Positions 38,137 through 46,345 of a stretch of DNA of 64,000 nucleotides are shown here, one piece after another. The notes below the pieces were generated by a model, which saw only the letters and a list, made by a program, of their open reading frames with translations, did no database searches and was not told the origin of the DNA. Both the position numbers and the translations under genes were made by a program. The DNA comes from Gordonia sp. PP30 (lineage in GTDB: Bacteria; Actinomycetota; Actinomycetes; Mycobacteriales; Mycobacteriaceae), in the NCBI RefSeq assembly GCF_023100845.1, contig NZ_CP095864.1:2480001-2544000 (forward strand), in the 5' to 3' direction. Positions within the stretch are counted from its first letter, which is position 1; each line of letters starts with the position of its first letter.

Positions 38137-39924
38137 CTAAACGTCGTCCTCCGAGGGCCGGCGGCGCCATGCGGCGGGTATCCGGGGCCCGCGGCGCAGG
38201 CGCTCCCCGCCGAGCACGTATGCGGCGGTGACGTCGACCACGAGCGTCGACTCGACGCCCCGCCGTTCCCGGCCGCTGCCGGCCAGGAGCAGTTCGTCGC
38301 CCGGTTCCAGACGCGTGTCCATCGGCGGTGCCGCGATCTCGGTGCCGTCCGACCGCAGGAGCAGCACCGGCACGATGTGCAGCCGCCGCGTCCGGTCCTC
38401 GGGACGACGCAGGAGGTCGCCGAGGCACACCTCGCCCGAACTCAGCCGGCCGACGATCGCGGGCGCGTGGTCGTCGTCGAGGTGGATCTTCCACAGCGCG
38501 GGCAGGGTGCGCCCGCATTCGTTGACGAGCCGGGAGATCAGGTCGGCGGCCCACTTCTCGTTCTCGGCCGGGATGTGCCGCAGGAAGCGCGACAGCAGCG
38601 GTGAGCTGATACGCGCGTACGCCTCGTGCGCGACGACGTCGCTGGGCACCAGCAGTGCATCGAGGTTCATCGCGTCGAACAACTCCGCGCTGGTGGGCCG
38701 GTTCTGTCGCCCGGCGAGGAAGAGCTCGGGGTTGCGCTTGCGCGCACCGGCCAGGATGGACAGGTTGGCGACGTCGTCGTCGGTGCCGGCGACGAGGCCG
38801 ACGGCGGTGTCCAGGTGCGCCTGCGCCAGGACGGCGGGCTCGCTGGCATCGCCGGTGATCACCTGGATACCGCTGCCACTGTCGAGGTCGGCGATGTCGC
38901 GGGCGTCGATCACCGTCATCTCGACGCCGACCTCCCGGAGGTAGCGCGTCAGTTCGTGACCGAATCGGCCGTATCCGCAGACCACCCACCGTCCGGGCGG
39001 CGGGGTCCGGCCCCGTTCGGGCAGTTCGGCACCGGGACCGGCTTCGAGCCAGGTGAGCAGCTGGTATCCGGCCGGTGAGTGCAGAGAGAGTCGCAGATGG
39101 TCGCCGAATCGCTCAAACGGATCGATCACCGTCGGGGTGCCGAAGGCCCGCATCTGTTCGGCCGTCGAACCGACGATGGTGTGCGAGATCACCGGCAGGT
39201 CGGGCCGCAGCAGCGCCGCCGCCATGGTGACCGCCAGATTCACCTGGTCGTCGCCGGTCAGGGCGAGCACCCCGGCGCAACACGGGTGATCGATGCCGGC
39301 GAGCCGCAGCTGCGCCGGGTCGCCGGCGTCCGCGGCCAGCCCGGGCACCTCGGTGCGAAACGAGCCGAGATCGAGTTCGTCGATCCGCTCGGCGCTCGGA
39401 TCGATCACCACCACCTGCTGCGCCATCGCGTCGAACGCGCGAACCAGCACCTCCCCGGCCCGGCCGTAGCCGGCGACCAGGAGGAACGGTTCGCGGATCC
39501 GCATCACCTGGCGACTGAACCGGTGCCGGGCCCGCACCTGGCGGAATCCGCGGTCCTGCACCAGCGACAGGAGCGTGCCGACCAGATACGCCCAGCCGAG
39601 CACCGTCATGAAGATGCACGCGGTGACCCACAGTCGCTGCGCGATCGTGAACGGCCACGGCGTCTCGCCGAAGCCGATCGTGGTCGCGGTGTAGCTCATC
39701 ACGTAGAACGCGTCGAACAGGGTGAGATGCACCGTGTGGCCGAGTTCGTCGCGCCCGGGGATCAGGCTGAGGCCGACCACCCCGATCGCGAAGACGACGA
39801 TCAGCGTGATGAGCGGCGCCCGCATGCGCCGGAGCACGACGAAGACGGTGGCCGAGGTCGGATCCTCGTACTTGCGGGCCGGCTCCCTCGTCCGGCGTCG
39901 CGGCGGGTGCCGCTTGGTGACCAC
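38137..39924 (-). CDS. potassium channel protein with two RCK (TrkA-N) domains
   Basis: A 595-residue protein. Two membrane helices (about 35-55 and 92-118) flank a pore loop FYVMSYTATTIGFGETPWPF, whose filter reads TIGFGE rather than the common TVGYGD. The cytoplasmic part has a first RCK domain (FLLVAGYGRAGEVLVRAFDAMAQQVVVID) and a second one (WVVCGYGRFGHELTRYLREVGVEMTVID), then a TrkA-C-like end. RCK domains gate channels through nucleotides or ions. The gene follows the small DUF6394-like membrane gene by 6 bp; the two are probably one operon and one complex (inference). Confidence 0.85.
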   Translation of the reverse strand: MVTKRHPPRRRTREPARKYEDPTSATVFVVLRRMRAPLITLIVVFAIGVVGLSLIPGRDELGHTVHLTLFDAFYVMSYTATTIGFGETPWPFTIAQRLWVTACIFMTVLGWAYLVGTLLSLVQDRGFRQVRARHRFSRQVMRIREPFLLVAGYGRAGEVLVRAFDAMAQQVVVIDPSAERIDELDLGSFRTEVPGLAADAGDPAQLRLAGIDHPCCAGVLALTGDDQVNLAVTMAAALLRPDLPVISHTIVGSTAEQMRAFGTPTVIDPFERFGDHLRLSLHSPAGYQLLTWLEAGPGAELPERGRTPPPGRWVVCGYGRFGHELTRYLREVGVEMTVIDARDIADLDSGSGIQVITGDASEPAVLAQAHLDTAVGLVAGTDDDVANLSILAGARKRNPELFLAGRQNRPTSAELFDAMNLDALLVPSDVVAHEAYARISSPLLSRFLRHIPAENEKWAADLISRLVNECGRTLPALWKIHLDDDHAPAIVGRLSSGEVCLGDLLRRPEDRTRRLHIVPVLLLRSDGTEIAAPPMDTRLEPGDELLLAGSGRERRGVESTLVVDVTAAYVLGGERLRRGPRIPAAWRRRPSEDDV

Positions 39925-39930
39925 GGCCGA

Positions 39931-40317
39931 TCAGCCGCGGTGGAAGGTGACCGTCTCGACCACCAGCAGGGTCACCGAGACCAGGTTGGCCAGCAGCGCA
40001 CCGGCCGCCAGCGACACGACGCTGGCCACCGCGCCCGACGTCAGACCGTGGGTGCTGACCTGCTGCGCGATCACCCACACCACCACCGCCGCCAGCAACT
40101 GGAGGTCGGCGACCAGACTCGTCGCCAGATGGACCGCGCCGAGCTGCGTCCGGTCCCCGAACTTCAGCACCGTCGCGATGAGGCTGACGGTGATCGCCGC
40201 GAACAGTTCGTAGACGCTGTGCTCGTTGCGATCGGAGAGGTCGCCGATGACGAACCCGAAGTTCAGCGTCGCGGCGAGCAACACGAAGAAGCCGAAAACG
40301 ACCTTCGACATGTTCAT
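39931..40317 (-). CDS. DUF6394-like four-helix membrane protein, channel partner
   Basis: A 128-residue integral membrane protein with four predicted helices. Signature-like stretches are MSKVVFGFFVLLAATLNFGFVIGDL, HSVYELFAAITVSLIATVLKFGDRTQLGAVHLATSLVADLQLLAAVVVW, and VVSLAAGALLANLVSVTLLVVETV. It resembles the DUF6394 family, which I recall as being encoded next to TrkA-N potassium channels. ATG 40317 lies 7 nt from TAAGGT. Function unknown; a channel subunit or modulator is the simplest idea. Confidence 0.7.
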   Translation of the reverse strand: MNMSKVVFGFFVLLAATLNFGFVIGDLSDRNEHSVYELFAAITVSLIATVLKFGDRTQLGAVHLATSLVADLQLLAAVVVWVIAQQVSTHGLTSGAVASVVSLAAGALLANLVSVTLLVVETVTFHRG

Positions 40318-40324
40318 GCGGCTC

Positions 40325-40330
40325 ACCTTA
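40325..40330 (-). promoter_or_regulatory. -10 box for DUF6394-channel operon
   Basis: TAAGGT on the minus strand, 7 nt from the ATG at 40317. AAGGTGAG in the same place could instead act as a Shine-Dalgarno sequence. Confidence 0.4.
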
Positions 40331-40413
40331 CGGCAGCCGCGCACTGCTCAGGCCGACCAAGCCTTCCTGCCCGGTCGAGACTCCCGGGCGACGGCGCCGG
40401 CGTCCCGGACCCC

Positions 40414-40471
40414 GCTGCCGAATCTGGACGCCGCTGGCGCCACCTGACCCGCGTCGTCCAGATTCGCCAGC
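40414..40471. repeat. long inverted repeat between DUF6394-like and tetR genes
   Basis: Left arm GCTG-c-CGAATCTGGACG (40414-40430) pairs with CGTCCAGATTCG-c-CAGC (40455-40471): 16 of 17 positions match around a 24-nt loop. It lies about 107 bp beyond the tetR stop in a 260-bp gap. It could end the tetR transcript, bind a regulator, or be a small mobile-repeat remnant. Confidence 0.6.
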
Positions 40472-40577
40472 ACACCGGAGAACTGACAGCGTCGCGACCA
40501 CCCACCTGCCGATACGCGCTCCGGTCGACCTCCCACGGAATCCGGTTGACACGGCCGCTCCACCGTCTGGGGAGCGC

Positions 40578-41141
40578 TCAGCGCAGGAATCGCCCGGCCA
40601 TCCGCCGCGACTCGGCGTCGTCCACGGGCTCACCGTCCGCGAGGATCCGGTACAGCGTCGGTCCGACCAACTCGGCCGCCAACGCCTCCGGATCACCGGA
40701 CAGCGTCCCGCGCGCGATCAGGCGACCCACCACCGCCCGGGCGGCGTCACCGAGGATGTCGCTGCCCCGCAGGAGCCGGGCGACCGTCGCGTCGTGCTGC
40801 GCCTCGCCGAGTAGCGCGCGATAGGCGAGCCCCGCGTCGGACGAGGTCAGGAAGGCGGACAGACCGGCGAGGAACGCCGCCACCTCGGCGACGGGATCGG
40901 CCTGCGGCACGACGGCGAGTTCACGCGCGGCGTCGGCAGCGCTCGCTTCGAGCAGAATCTCCGCCTTCGACGACCACCACCGATACACGGTCTGGCGGCC
41001 GACACCGGCACGTTCGGCGATCCCCTTCATGGTCATCGCCGCGTATCCGTGTTCGACGAGCATGTCGTCGACGGCCCGCAATACCGCAAGCCTGGCCTGC
41101 TCGCTGCGCGGACGACCGGCCGCCTGCATGGCTTCTCCCAT
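40578..41141 (-). CDS. TetR-family repressor of divergent MFS exporter
   Basis: A 187-residue regulator. The N-terminal helix-turn-helix is ARLAVLRAVDDMLVEHGYAAMTMKGIAERAGVGRQTVYRWWSSKAEILLE (about 17-65). The C-terminal half is a helical ligand-binding domain. It stands back to back with an MFS gene, with a short palindrome between them, the usual arrangement for drug-inducible efflux control. ATG 41141 is 6 nt from TAGGGT. Confidence 0.88.
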   Translation of the reverse strand: MGEAMQAAGRPRSEQARLAVLRAVDDMLVEHGYAAMTMKGIAERAGVGRQTVYRWWSSKAEILLEASAADAARELAVVPQADPVAEVAAFLAGLSAFLTSSDAGLAYRALLGEAQHDATVARLLRGSDILGDAARAVVGRLIARGTLSGDPEALAAELVGPTLYRILADGEPVDDAESRRMAGRFLR

Positions 41142-41147
41142 GCCCCG

Positions 41148-41153
41148 ACCCTA
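41148..41153 (-). promoter_or_regulatory. -10 box for tetR
   Basis: TAGGGT on the minus strand, 6 nt from the ATG at 41141. Confidence 0.45.
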
Positions 41154-41206
41154 CCCAGCGCCGGACGTCGGTCTCGGCGCAACTCGGGCATGTGACATTC
41201 ATTACG

Positions 41207-41219
41207 AGACACTATGTCT
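41207..41219. promoter_or_regulatory. probable TetR operator
   Basis: AGACA-CTA-TGTCT is a perfect 5+3+5 palindrome in the divergent promoter region, overlapping an AT-rich stretch (TAATAATT) that is the best promoter candidate for the MFS gene. Confidence 0.6.
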
Positions 41220-41242
41220 AATAATTCTGAACCGGAGCCTCC

Positions 41243-42457
41243 ATGACCACCCTCGACGTCGCCGGCCCACCGGGCCGCACCTCCGCACGTGCGGCCGTCG
41301 CCGCCACCGCCTTCGCTTTCCTGGTCACCATGATGGGCACGACCATCCCGACACCCCTCTACTCCCTCTACGCGTCCGAGATGGCGTTCTCACCGCTGAT
41401 GGTGACCGTCCTCTTCGCCGTCTACGCCCTCGGCGTCGTCGGAGCACTCTCCCTGTTCGGGAGGCTTTCCGACGACGTCGGGCGCCGTCCCGTGTTCCTC
41501 CTCGCCGTCGGTCTCGCTCTGCTCAGCGCGCTGCTCTTCCTGTTGCCGCGGTCGGTGGCGCTGCTGATCGTCGCGCGGGTGGTGTCCGGTCTGGCCGCCG
41601 GGCTGATGAGCGGCACCGGCACCGCCGCGGTCATCGATCTCTTCCCGGCCGGAAAGAAGGCACTCGGCGGCACCCTCGCCGTGGCCGCCAACACCGGCGG
41701 ACTCGCCCTCGGAACACTGTTTGCTGGCGTGCTGGCCGACGTCGCGCCACACCCGCTCATCTCGCCCTTCGCGGTGTATGTCGTGCTGTGTCTGATCGCC
41801 CTCGCCGGTCTCTTCGCATGGGCCCCGGCGCCCACCGACCGCGGTCGGCTGCGGATCCGTCCGCGACGCCTGCACGTCCCCCGCTCGATCCGCGGGGCGT
41901 TCGCCCGCGCCGTTCTCGCCGCCGGAACCGGCTTCGCGGTCACCGGCGTGCTCACCGCCGTGTCGGCGCTGTTCCTCGCCAGAGACCTGGGGCTGCACAG
42001 CCATTCCCTGGCCGGGTTCGTGGTCTTTCTCGCCTTCGCCGCGATGGCGGCGGGCCAACTCATCGCGCGCCGTCTACGCCCGCAGACAGCGATCCCCGCG
42101 GGTTGTGCCGGTCTGGTCGTCGCGGCGACTCTGCTCGCGACGGCCCTCGGCACCATCACGCTGTGGCCCCTCCTCGCCGCGGCACTCGTCCTCGGGATCT
42201 CCGGCGGCGTGTGCCTCAACGCCGGCCTCGCGACGACCGTGGAGCAGGTCCCGCCGGAGCATCGCGGGGAGGTGTCGTCGTCGTTCTTCGCCGGGCTCTA
42301 CATGATGCTGGCCGTCCCGGCGATCGGTGTCGGCCTGCTCGCCGAGCCCCTCGGCCTGCGCCGGGCCGGGCTGATCTTCGTCGGCGCCGTCATCGTGCTC
42401 GCCGCGGGCACCGCCGTCGCAGCCCTGCACACGACACGACGACGAGCGGACGGCTGA
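41243..42457 (+). CDS. MFS efflux transporter
   Basis: A 404-residue membrane protein with twelve predicted helices. The loop between helices 2 and 3 reads GRLSDDVGRRPVFLL, the conserved MFS motif A, and helix 5 carries the SGTGTAAVIDLFP region typical of drug:H+ antiporters. GGAG lies a few bases before ATG 41243. The divergent TetR protein probably represses it until a substrate drug is present; the substrate is unknown. Confidence 0.88.
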   Translation: MTTLDVAGPPGRTSARAAVAATAFAFLVTMMGTTIPTPLYSLYASEMAFSPLMVTVLFAVYALGVVGALSLFGRLSDDVGRRPVFLLAVGLALLSALLFLLPRSVALLIVARVVSGLAAGLMSGTGTAAVIDLFPAGKKALGGTLAVAANTGGLALGTLFAGVLADVAPHPLISPFAVYVVLCLIALAGLFAWAPAPTDRGRLRIRPRRLHVPRSIRGAFARAVLAAGTGFAVTGVLTAVSALFLARDLGLHSHSLAGFVVFLAFAAMAAGQLIARRLRPQTAIPAGCAGLVVAATLLATALGTITLWPLLAAALVLGISGGVCLNAGLATTVEQVPPEHRGEVSSSFFAGLYMMLAVPAIGVGLLAEPLGLRRAGLIFVGAVIVLAAGTAVAALHTTRRRADG

Positions 42458-42477
42458 GCCCGCTCCCGCGCGGGCTC
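42456..42477. terminator. hairpin shared by convergent MFS and SRPBCC genes
   Basis: GAGCCCGC (42456-42463) pairs perfectly with GCGGGCTC (42470-42477) around a 6-nt loop. It overlaps the MFS stop codon and reaches the stop of the opposite gene. There is no T-run. Confidence 0.45.
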
Positions 42478-42943
42478 ACTCCGTTGAGCCCGCGCCGAGG
42501 GCGTCGATCTCAGCGGCGAGCTTCGGCAGGACAGTGTTGTTCCAGCCGCGCTCGACCGCGTTGCGGGCCATTTTCTGGCGGCGATCGGTCACGTCGAAGC
42601 CACTCATATGGAGGAGCACCCGCGTTCCCCGCCCCTGCGGCCGTAACTGCCAGTCGACCAGCCACCGCAGCGGCGGCTCCCCGCGCAGATCGGTCCAGCT
42701 GTAGGTGAGTTGCCGCTGTTCGTCGGCCGCGACCACCTGGCACGACATCTCGGCGGCCGGCTTGCCCGGCACCGGAACCTGCACGATGAAGGTCGTGCCC
42801 ACCGCGGGCGCGAACCCGATCGTCGGCGCCAGCCAGCGCGCGATCGAGTCAGGCTCGGTCAGCGCCCGCCAGGCGATCTCCGGCGCACCGGTGACGAAGA
42901 TCCCCAACTCCACCACCGCCGGGTCCCGCTCAGCGTCGAACAT
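42476..42943 (-). CDS. SRPBCC/AHSA1-like protein
   Basis: A 155-residue protein with the START-like fold: ELGIFVTGAPEIAWRALTEPDSIARWLAPTIGFAPAVGTTFIVQV, and later LTYSWTDLRGEPPLRWLVDWQLRPQGRGTRVLLHMSGFD. The N-terminal strand/helix and the W-hT/S-DP pattern match the AHSA1 group, often linked to stress or small-molecule binding. Role unknown. ATG 42943 is 6 nt from TAGGGT. Confidence 0.78.
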   Translation of the reverse strand: MFDAERDPAVVELGIFVTGAPEIAWRALTEPDSIARWLAPTIGFAPAVGTTFIVQVPVPGKPAAEMSCQVVAADEQRQLTYSWTDLRGEPPLRWLVDWQLRPQGRGTRVLLHMSGFDVTDRRQKMARNAVERGWNNTVLPKLAAEIDALGAGSTE

Positions 42944-42949
42944 CGTCTC

Positions 42950-43003
42950 ACCCTAACCGCGCGACGGGCGTCCAGACGCGATGTCGGCCCCCTCCGGTAG
43001 CGT
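42950..43003. promoter_or_regulatory. divergent promoters of SRPBCC and DUF4241 genes
   Basis: TAGGGT (minus strand, 42955-42950) is 6 nt from ATG 42943, and TAGCGT (plus strand, 42998-43003) is 8 nt from ATG 43012. Neither gene has a visible Shine-Dalgarno sequence. Confidence 0.45.
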
Positions 43004-43011
43004 CGCCGATC

Positions 43012-43677
43012 ATGAATCCGGACCAGTTCCATGCCCTGCGCGCCGGGCGCTTCGGCGGCCGCGAGCACACCGTCGTCCCCCTCGGCGAACTCCACGTTCG
43101 CAGCGGCCGCCTGGAAGCCAGCGACCCCTACGTCGGCCTCGGCGAAGGACTCGTCGTCGCGGTGCCGCCGGGGACCTACCCGGTGGCCGTCACCGTCGTC
43201 GACGTCAGCGACGCGCAAGACGGCAGTCACCTCCGGGAGAGCCACTTGAGCGTGATCGTCGCCGAGGGCACCCCGGCCCGCATCGAGTTCGTCGTGCCCG
43301 AGGGCCGGGCACCGGCGCCCGCGGGCGAGTACTACGGGGTCGGCGTCGACGCCGGAACCGTCGCGTTCACCGACGCCGCGGCCGTCGCTCGCTGCATGCC
43401 GGACGGCGACTGGTACGACGCCGTGTTCGACACCGGACGCCCGGACTCCTGGTTCGCGCTGATGGACTCCGCCGAACATCTCGTGGCGGGTTCGGCGAAC
43501 ATCGTCATGCCGGGCGCGCAGAACGGCGAGAACGTCGTACTGACGCACTCGGGCTGGGGCGACGGCTTCTACCCGGTGGTCGCCACCTACGACGACGCCG
43601 GGCGGCTCCTGGGCGTGCACATCGACACCCTGGTCGACGATCCCGACTATCTGGGAGACCAGTCGCCGCGCGACTGA
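43012..43677 (+). CDS. DUF4241 family protein
   Basis: A 221-residue protein with the DUF4241 layout: LGELHVRSGRLEASDPYVGL at the start, VPPGTYPVAVTVVDV, then GEYYGVGVDAGTVAFTDAAA with the D-A-G motif, and a C-terminal HSGWGDGFYPVVATYDDAGRLLGVHIDTLV. It has no signal peptide. The family is widespread but uncharacterised. Nothing nearby suggests a partner. The 223 bp that follow hold a short CCGGCT-AC-AGCCGG repeat and no gene. Confidence 0.8.
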   Translation: MNPDQFHALRAGRFGGREHTVVPLGELHVRSGRLEASDPYVGLGEGLVVAVPPGTYPVAVTVVDVSDAQDGSHLRESHLSVIVAEGTPARIEFVVPEGRAPAPAGEYYGVGVDAGTVAFTDAAAVARCMPDGDWYDAVFDTGRPDSWFALMDSAEHLVAGSANIVMPGAQNGENVVLTHSGWGDGFYPVVATYDDAGRLLGVHIDTLVDDPDYLGDQSPRD

Positions 43678-43900
43678 GCCGCCCGGAGACTGTGGACCGG
43701 GCGTATACCCGAGCCGGCTACAGCCGGGCGGCCGCGAACCTCGCCGCATCGACCTGCATGCCGTTCCACTGATACAAAACATGCAGCGCGTTCCAGGTTC
43801 AAGCGGAGTCAGAGCGCTATCGTCGTCTCCTTGGCCGATCGCCTGCCAATGCCCCACGTCCCAGCGAGTCGGCTACCTCGGGCCGCTGCGGGTCCGCTCC

Positions 43901-45436
43901 TTACGTCCGCGCCAGCGCGCCGCGCAGCGTCCGGCGATCGAGCTTGCCTACCGCGGTCTTGGGGATGGCGTCGGTGAAGATCACCCGACGAGGCTTCTTG
44001 TATCCGGCCAGCCTGGTACCGACATGGGCGGTGAGCTCGGTGATGAGCGCCTCATCGGCGACTACCTCGGGGCCCACCACGATCACCGCCGTCACCACTT
44101 CCACCCAGGTGGGGTCCGGGGTTCCCACCACGGCCACCTCGCGTACCGCCGGATGCTCGAGCAGCACGTCCTCCACCTCACGCGGATAGACGTTGTAGCC
44201 GCCGCTGATGATCATGTCCGAGGTGCGGTCTTTGAGGTAGAGGAATCCGTGTTCGTCCAGCATGCCGACATCTCGGGTGTGCACCCAGCCATCACGGAAG
44301 GTCTGCTCAGTGAGTTCGGGCGCGTCGTAGTACCCCGCCACCGCCGACGGGCCGCGGACGACGATCTCGCCCGGTGACCCGGGTGCAACGTCGCTTCCCT
44401 CGTCGTCGATGAGGCGCAGCTCGATATCGGCCGAGATCTGCCCGCACGCTCCCAGGCGTTCGCCGACATGGTCTTCGGGCCGCAGTACCGCGATCGTCAG
44501 CGGGATCTCCGTCTGCCCGTAGTACTGCCAGAACCGCTCTCGCCCCCACACGTCCATTGCCCGCTCGATGGTCGGCCGCGGCATCGGCGAGGCACCGTAG
44601 ATGACACGACGCAGCTCCGAGACCTCCGTCGTCTCGAAGTCGGGATGCTCGGTCAGCATCTGGATCATCGTGGGCACCAGGTTGATCACAGTGACCCGGT
44701 ATCGAGTGATGGCCGTGAGAAATGCACCTGGCTCGAATCCCGGCAGGATCACCGTCTTGGCGCCGCGAAGCCAGAACGGCAGCACGAACACGCCAGAGGC
44801 GTGAATCAGACTGGCGGCGTGCAGCATCACATCGTCGGGCTGTACCGGGATCAGATTGAGCAACACGTTGCGGCAGATACCCGCATAGGACGACTGGGTG
44901 TGCTGTGCGGCCTTCAAGGTTCCCGTGGTACCCGAGGTGAAGAGGGTCAAGATGATGTCGTCCGGTTCGACGGGCACCTCGGGAAGGGTGGAGGGCATGC
45001 TCGCCGCGATATCCATCAACGCGGCAGACCAATCGGACCCGGTTTCTAGACCATGAAAACGCACCTCGGGCAGCAGCGCCGCCAACTCTGCGGCGCGATT
45101 CGCCAGATCCGCACCGTAAATAACCAGATCGCAATGCGTTTCGCGCAGCATGCGGGCATGCTCATCAACCGACAGCCGAGAGTTCAACGGGATCCGATTA
45201 ATGCCGGCCTTCACACACGCCATATCGACCGGCACCGAGAGCAGTCCGTTGTTGACCAGCAGGCCGACCCTGGCATGGTGGCCGCCACCTACCGACGCGA
45301 AGGCATGGGCGAGTTGGTTACTCAAGGTATCGACCTGAGCAAAGGTGCGCTCCTCGTCGCCGACGACCACCGCGACGCGGTCGGCATGTTCGCGAGCACC
45401 GCGGATGATGAGTTCTCTGGTGGTTGGTCCAGACAT
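43901..45436 (-). CDS. AMP-forming acyl-CoA ligase
   Basis: A 511-residue adenylate-forming enzyme that activates a carboxylic acid to its CoA thioester. It shows the P-loop LTLFTSGTTGTLKAAQHT, YGQTEIPL, GWVHTRDVGMLDEHGFLYLKDRTSDMIISGGYNVYPREVE, and the C-terminal GKLDRRTL with the catalytic Lys. The gene is AGGAG-led, read from ATG 45436, and lies 45 bp behind an enoyl-CoA hydratase gene. Substrate, possibly an aromatic or branched acid, is inference from the PaaX-like regulator next door. GC content is lower than in flanking genes. Confidence 0.9.
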   Translation of the reverse strand: MSGPTTRELIIRGAREHADRVAVVVGDEERTFAQVDTLSNQLAHAFASVGGGHHARVGLLVNNGLLSVPVDMACVKAGINRIPLNSRLSVDEHARMLRETHCDLVIYGADLANRAAELAALLPEVRFHGLETGSDWSAALMDIAASMPSTLPEVPVEPDDIILTLFTSGTTGTLKAAQHTQSSYAGICRNVLLNLIPVQPDDVMLHAASLIHASGVFVLPFWLRGAKTVILPGFEPGAFLTAITRYRVTVINLVPTMIQMLTEHPDFETTEVSELRRVIYGASPMPRPTIERAMDVWGRERFWQYYGQTEIPLTIAVLRPEDHVGERLGACGQISADIELRLIDDEGSDVAPGSPGEIVVRGPSAVAGYYDAPELTEQTFRDGWVHTRDVGMLDEHGFLYLKDRTSDMIISGGYNVYPREVEDVLLEHPAVREVAVVGTPDPTWVEVVTAVIVVGPEVVADEALITELTAHVGTRLAGYKKPRRVIFTDAIPKTAVGKLDRRTLRGALART

Positions 45437-45481
45437 GGGATTCTCCTAGGGATTCGGAATGGCAGTGTCGGTGGCGGCCGG

Positions 45482-46267
45482 TCAGAAGGCTCCGTGCCTA
45501 CCCGCACCTTGAGCGAATCGGGCCGCGCCGGCCTCGCCTTCGCGAGCGACGATGGGAACGCCTGCCGCGCCTTCGGCGCGCAACGCTTGCGCGAGGGAGA
45601 CGTCGAAGCTGCGATATGCCGACTCACGGTCGGCGAGCAGACAGTCGAAGGGAAAGCCGACCAGCTGCTGCGCGATCTCCGTTGCGACCGCCAGGGAGGT
45701 TCCCGAATCCACGACCCGGTTGGCCAGGCCTATCGCCAAGGCTTCCTGGGAATCCACCGGGCGTCCGGTCATGATCAGGTCCAATGCCCGGCCCAGCCCG
45801 ACGATCCGAGGCAGGCGAACGGTCCCTCCGTCGATCAGCGGGACACCCCAGCGCCGGCAGAACACTCCGAAGGTGGCGTCGCGCTCGACCACCCTGATAT
45901 CGGCGAGTAGTGCCAACTCCAGGCCGCCCGCGACGGCGTAGCCTGCGACCGCAGCGATCAGCGGCTTACTCAACGCCATGCGACTGGGACCCATGGGACC
46001 CAATCCACCACCATCGGGATCGAGATCGTTGCGCCGATCGGGGTCCCCGACCGCGGTGAGATCGGCTCCGGCACAGAACGTCCCGCCGGCACCGGTCAAA
46101 ATCGCCACCTTCGCATCGCCATCGGCCTCGAATCGCTCGAAGGCGGCACGTAACGCGTGCGACGTCGGACCATCGACGCAGTTGCGCACGTGCGGACGGT
46201 TGATCGTGATAGTCACCACGGACCCATCGGACTCGTAGCGAACCAGCTCGGCTATGTCTTCAATCAC
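45482..46267 (-). CDS. enoyl-CoA hydratase/isomerase family protein
   Basis: A 261-residue crotonase-fold protein. GAGGTFCAGADLTAV and ALSKPLIAAVAGYAVAGGLELALLADIRVVERDATFGVFCRRWGVPLIDGGTVRLPRIVG give the oxyanion hole and the active-site helix; the usual first catalytic Glu is replaced by the GGTVRLP region of the isomerase-like group. It probably acts on the CoA ester made by the adjacent ligase. GTG 46267 faces the PaaX-like gene with 78 bp between the starts. Confidence 0.85.
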   Translation of the reverse strand: MIEDIAELVRYESDGSVVTITINRPHVRNCVDGPTSHALRAAFERFEADGDAKVAILTGAGGTFCAGADLTAVGDPDRRNDLDPDGGGLGPMGPSRMALSKPLIAAVAGYAVAGGLELALLADIRVVERDATFGVFCRRWGVPLIDGGTVRLPRIVGLGRALDLIMTGRPVDSQEALAIGLANRVVDSGTSLAVATEIAQQLVGFPFDCLLADRESAYRSFDVSLAQALRAEGAAGVPIVAREGEAGAARFAQGAGRHGAF

Positions 46268-46332
46268 ACCGTCGATATAACACTCGCTGATACCAAGTTG
46301 TCAATTGCCGTTATAAAAGGGCTCGGAGCTGC

Positions 46333-46338
46333 TATAAA
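46333..46338 (+). promoter_or_regulatory. -10 box for PaaX-like gene
   Basis: TATAAA, 7 nt before the GTG at 46346. An inverted repeat TATAAC (46276-46281)/GTTATA (46310-46315) lies upstream and may be a regulator site for both divergent genes. Confidence 0.4.
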
Positions 46339-46345
46339 CGACGAC

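Noticed and set aside
43770-43830. A stretch with AGGTTCAA resembling a tRNA T-arm, as a possible second att copy for the catabolic group
   Set aside because: Only 8 bp agree with tRNA-Pro, and the flanks do not continue the match.
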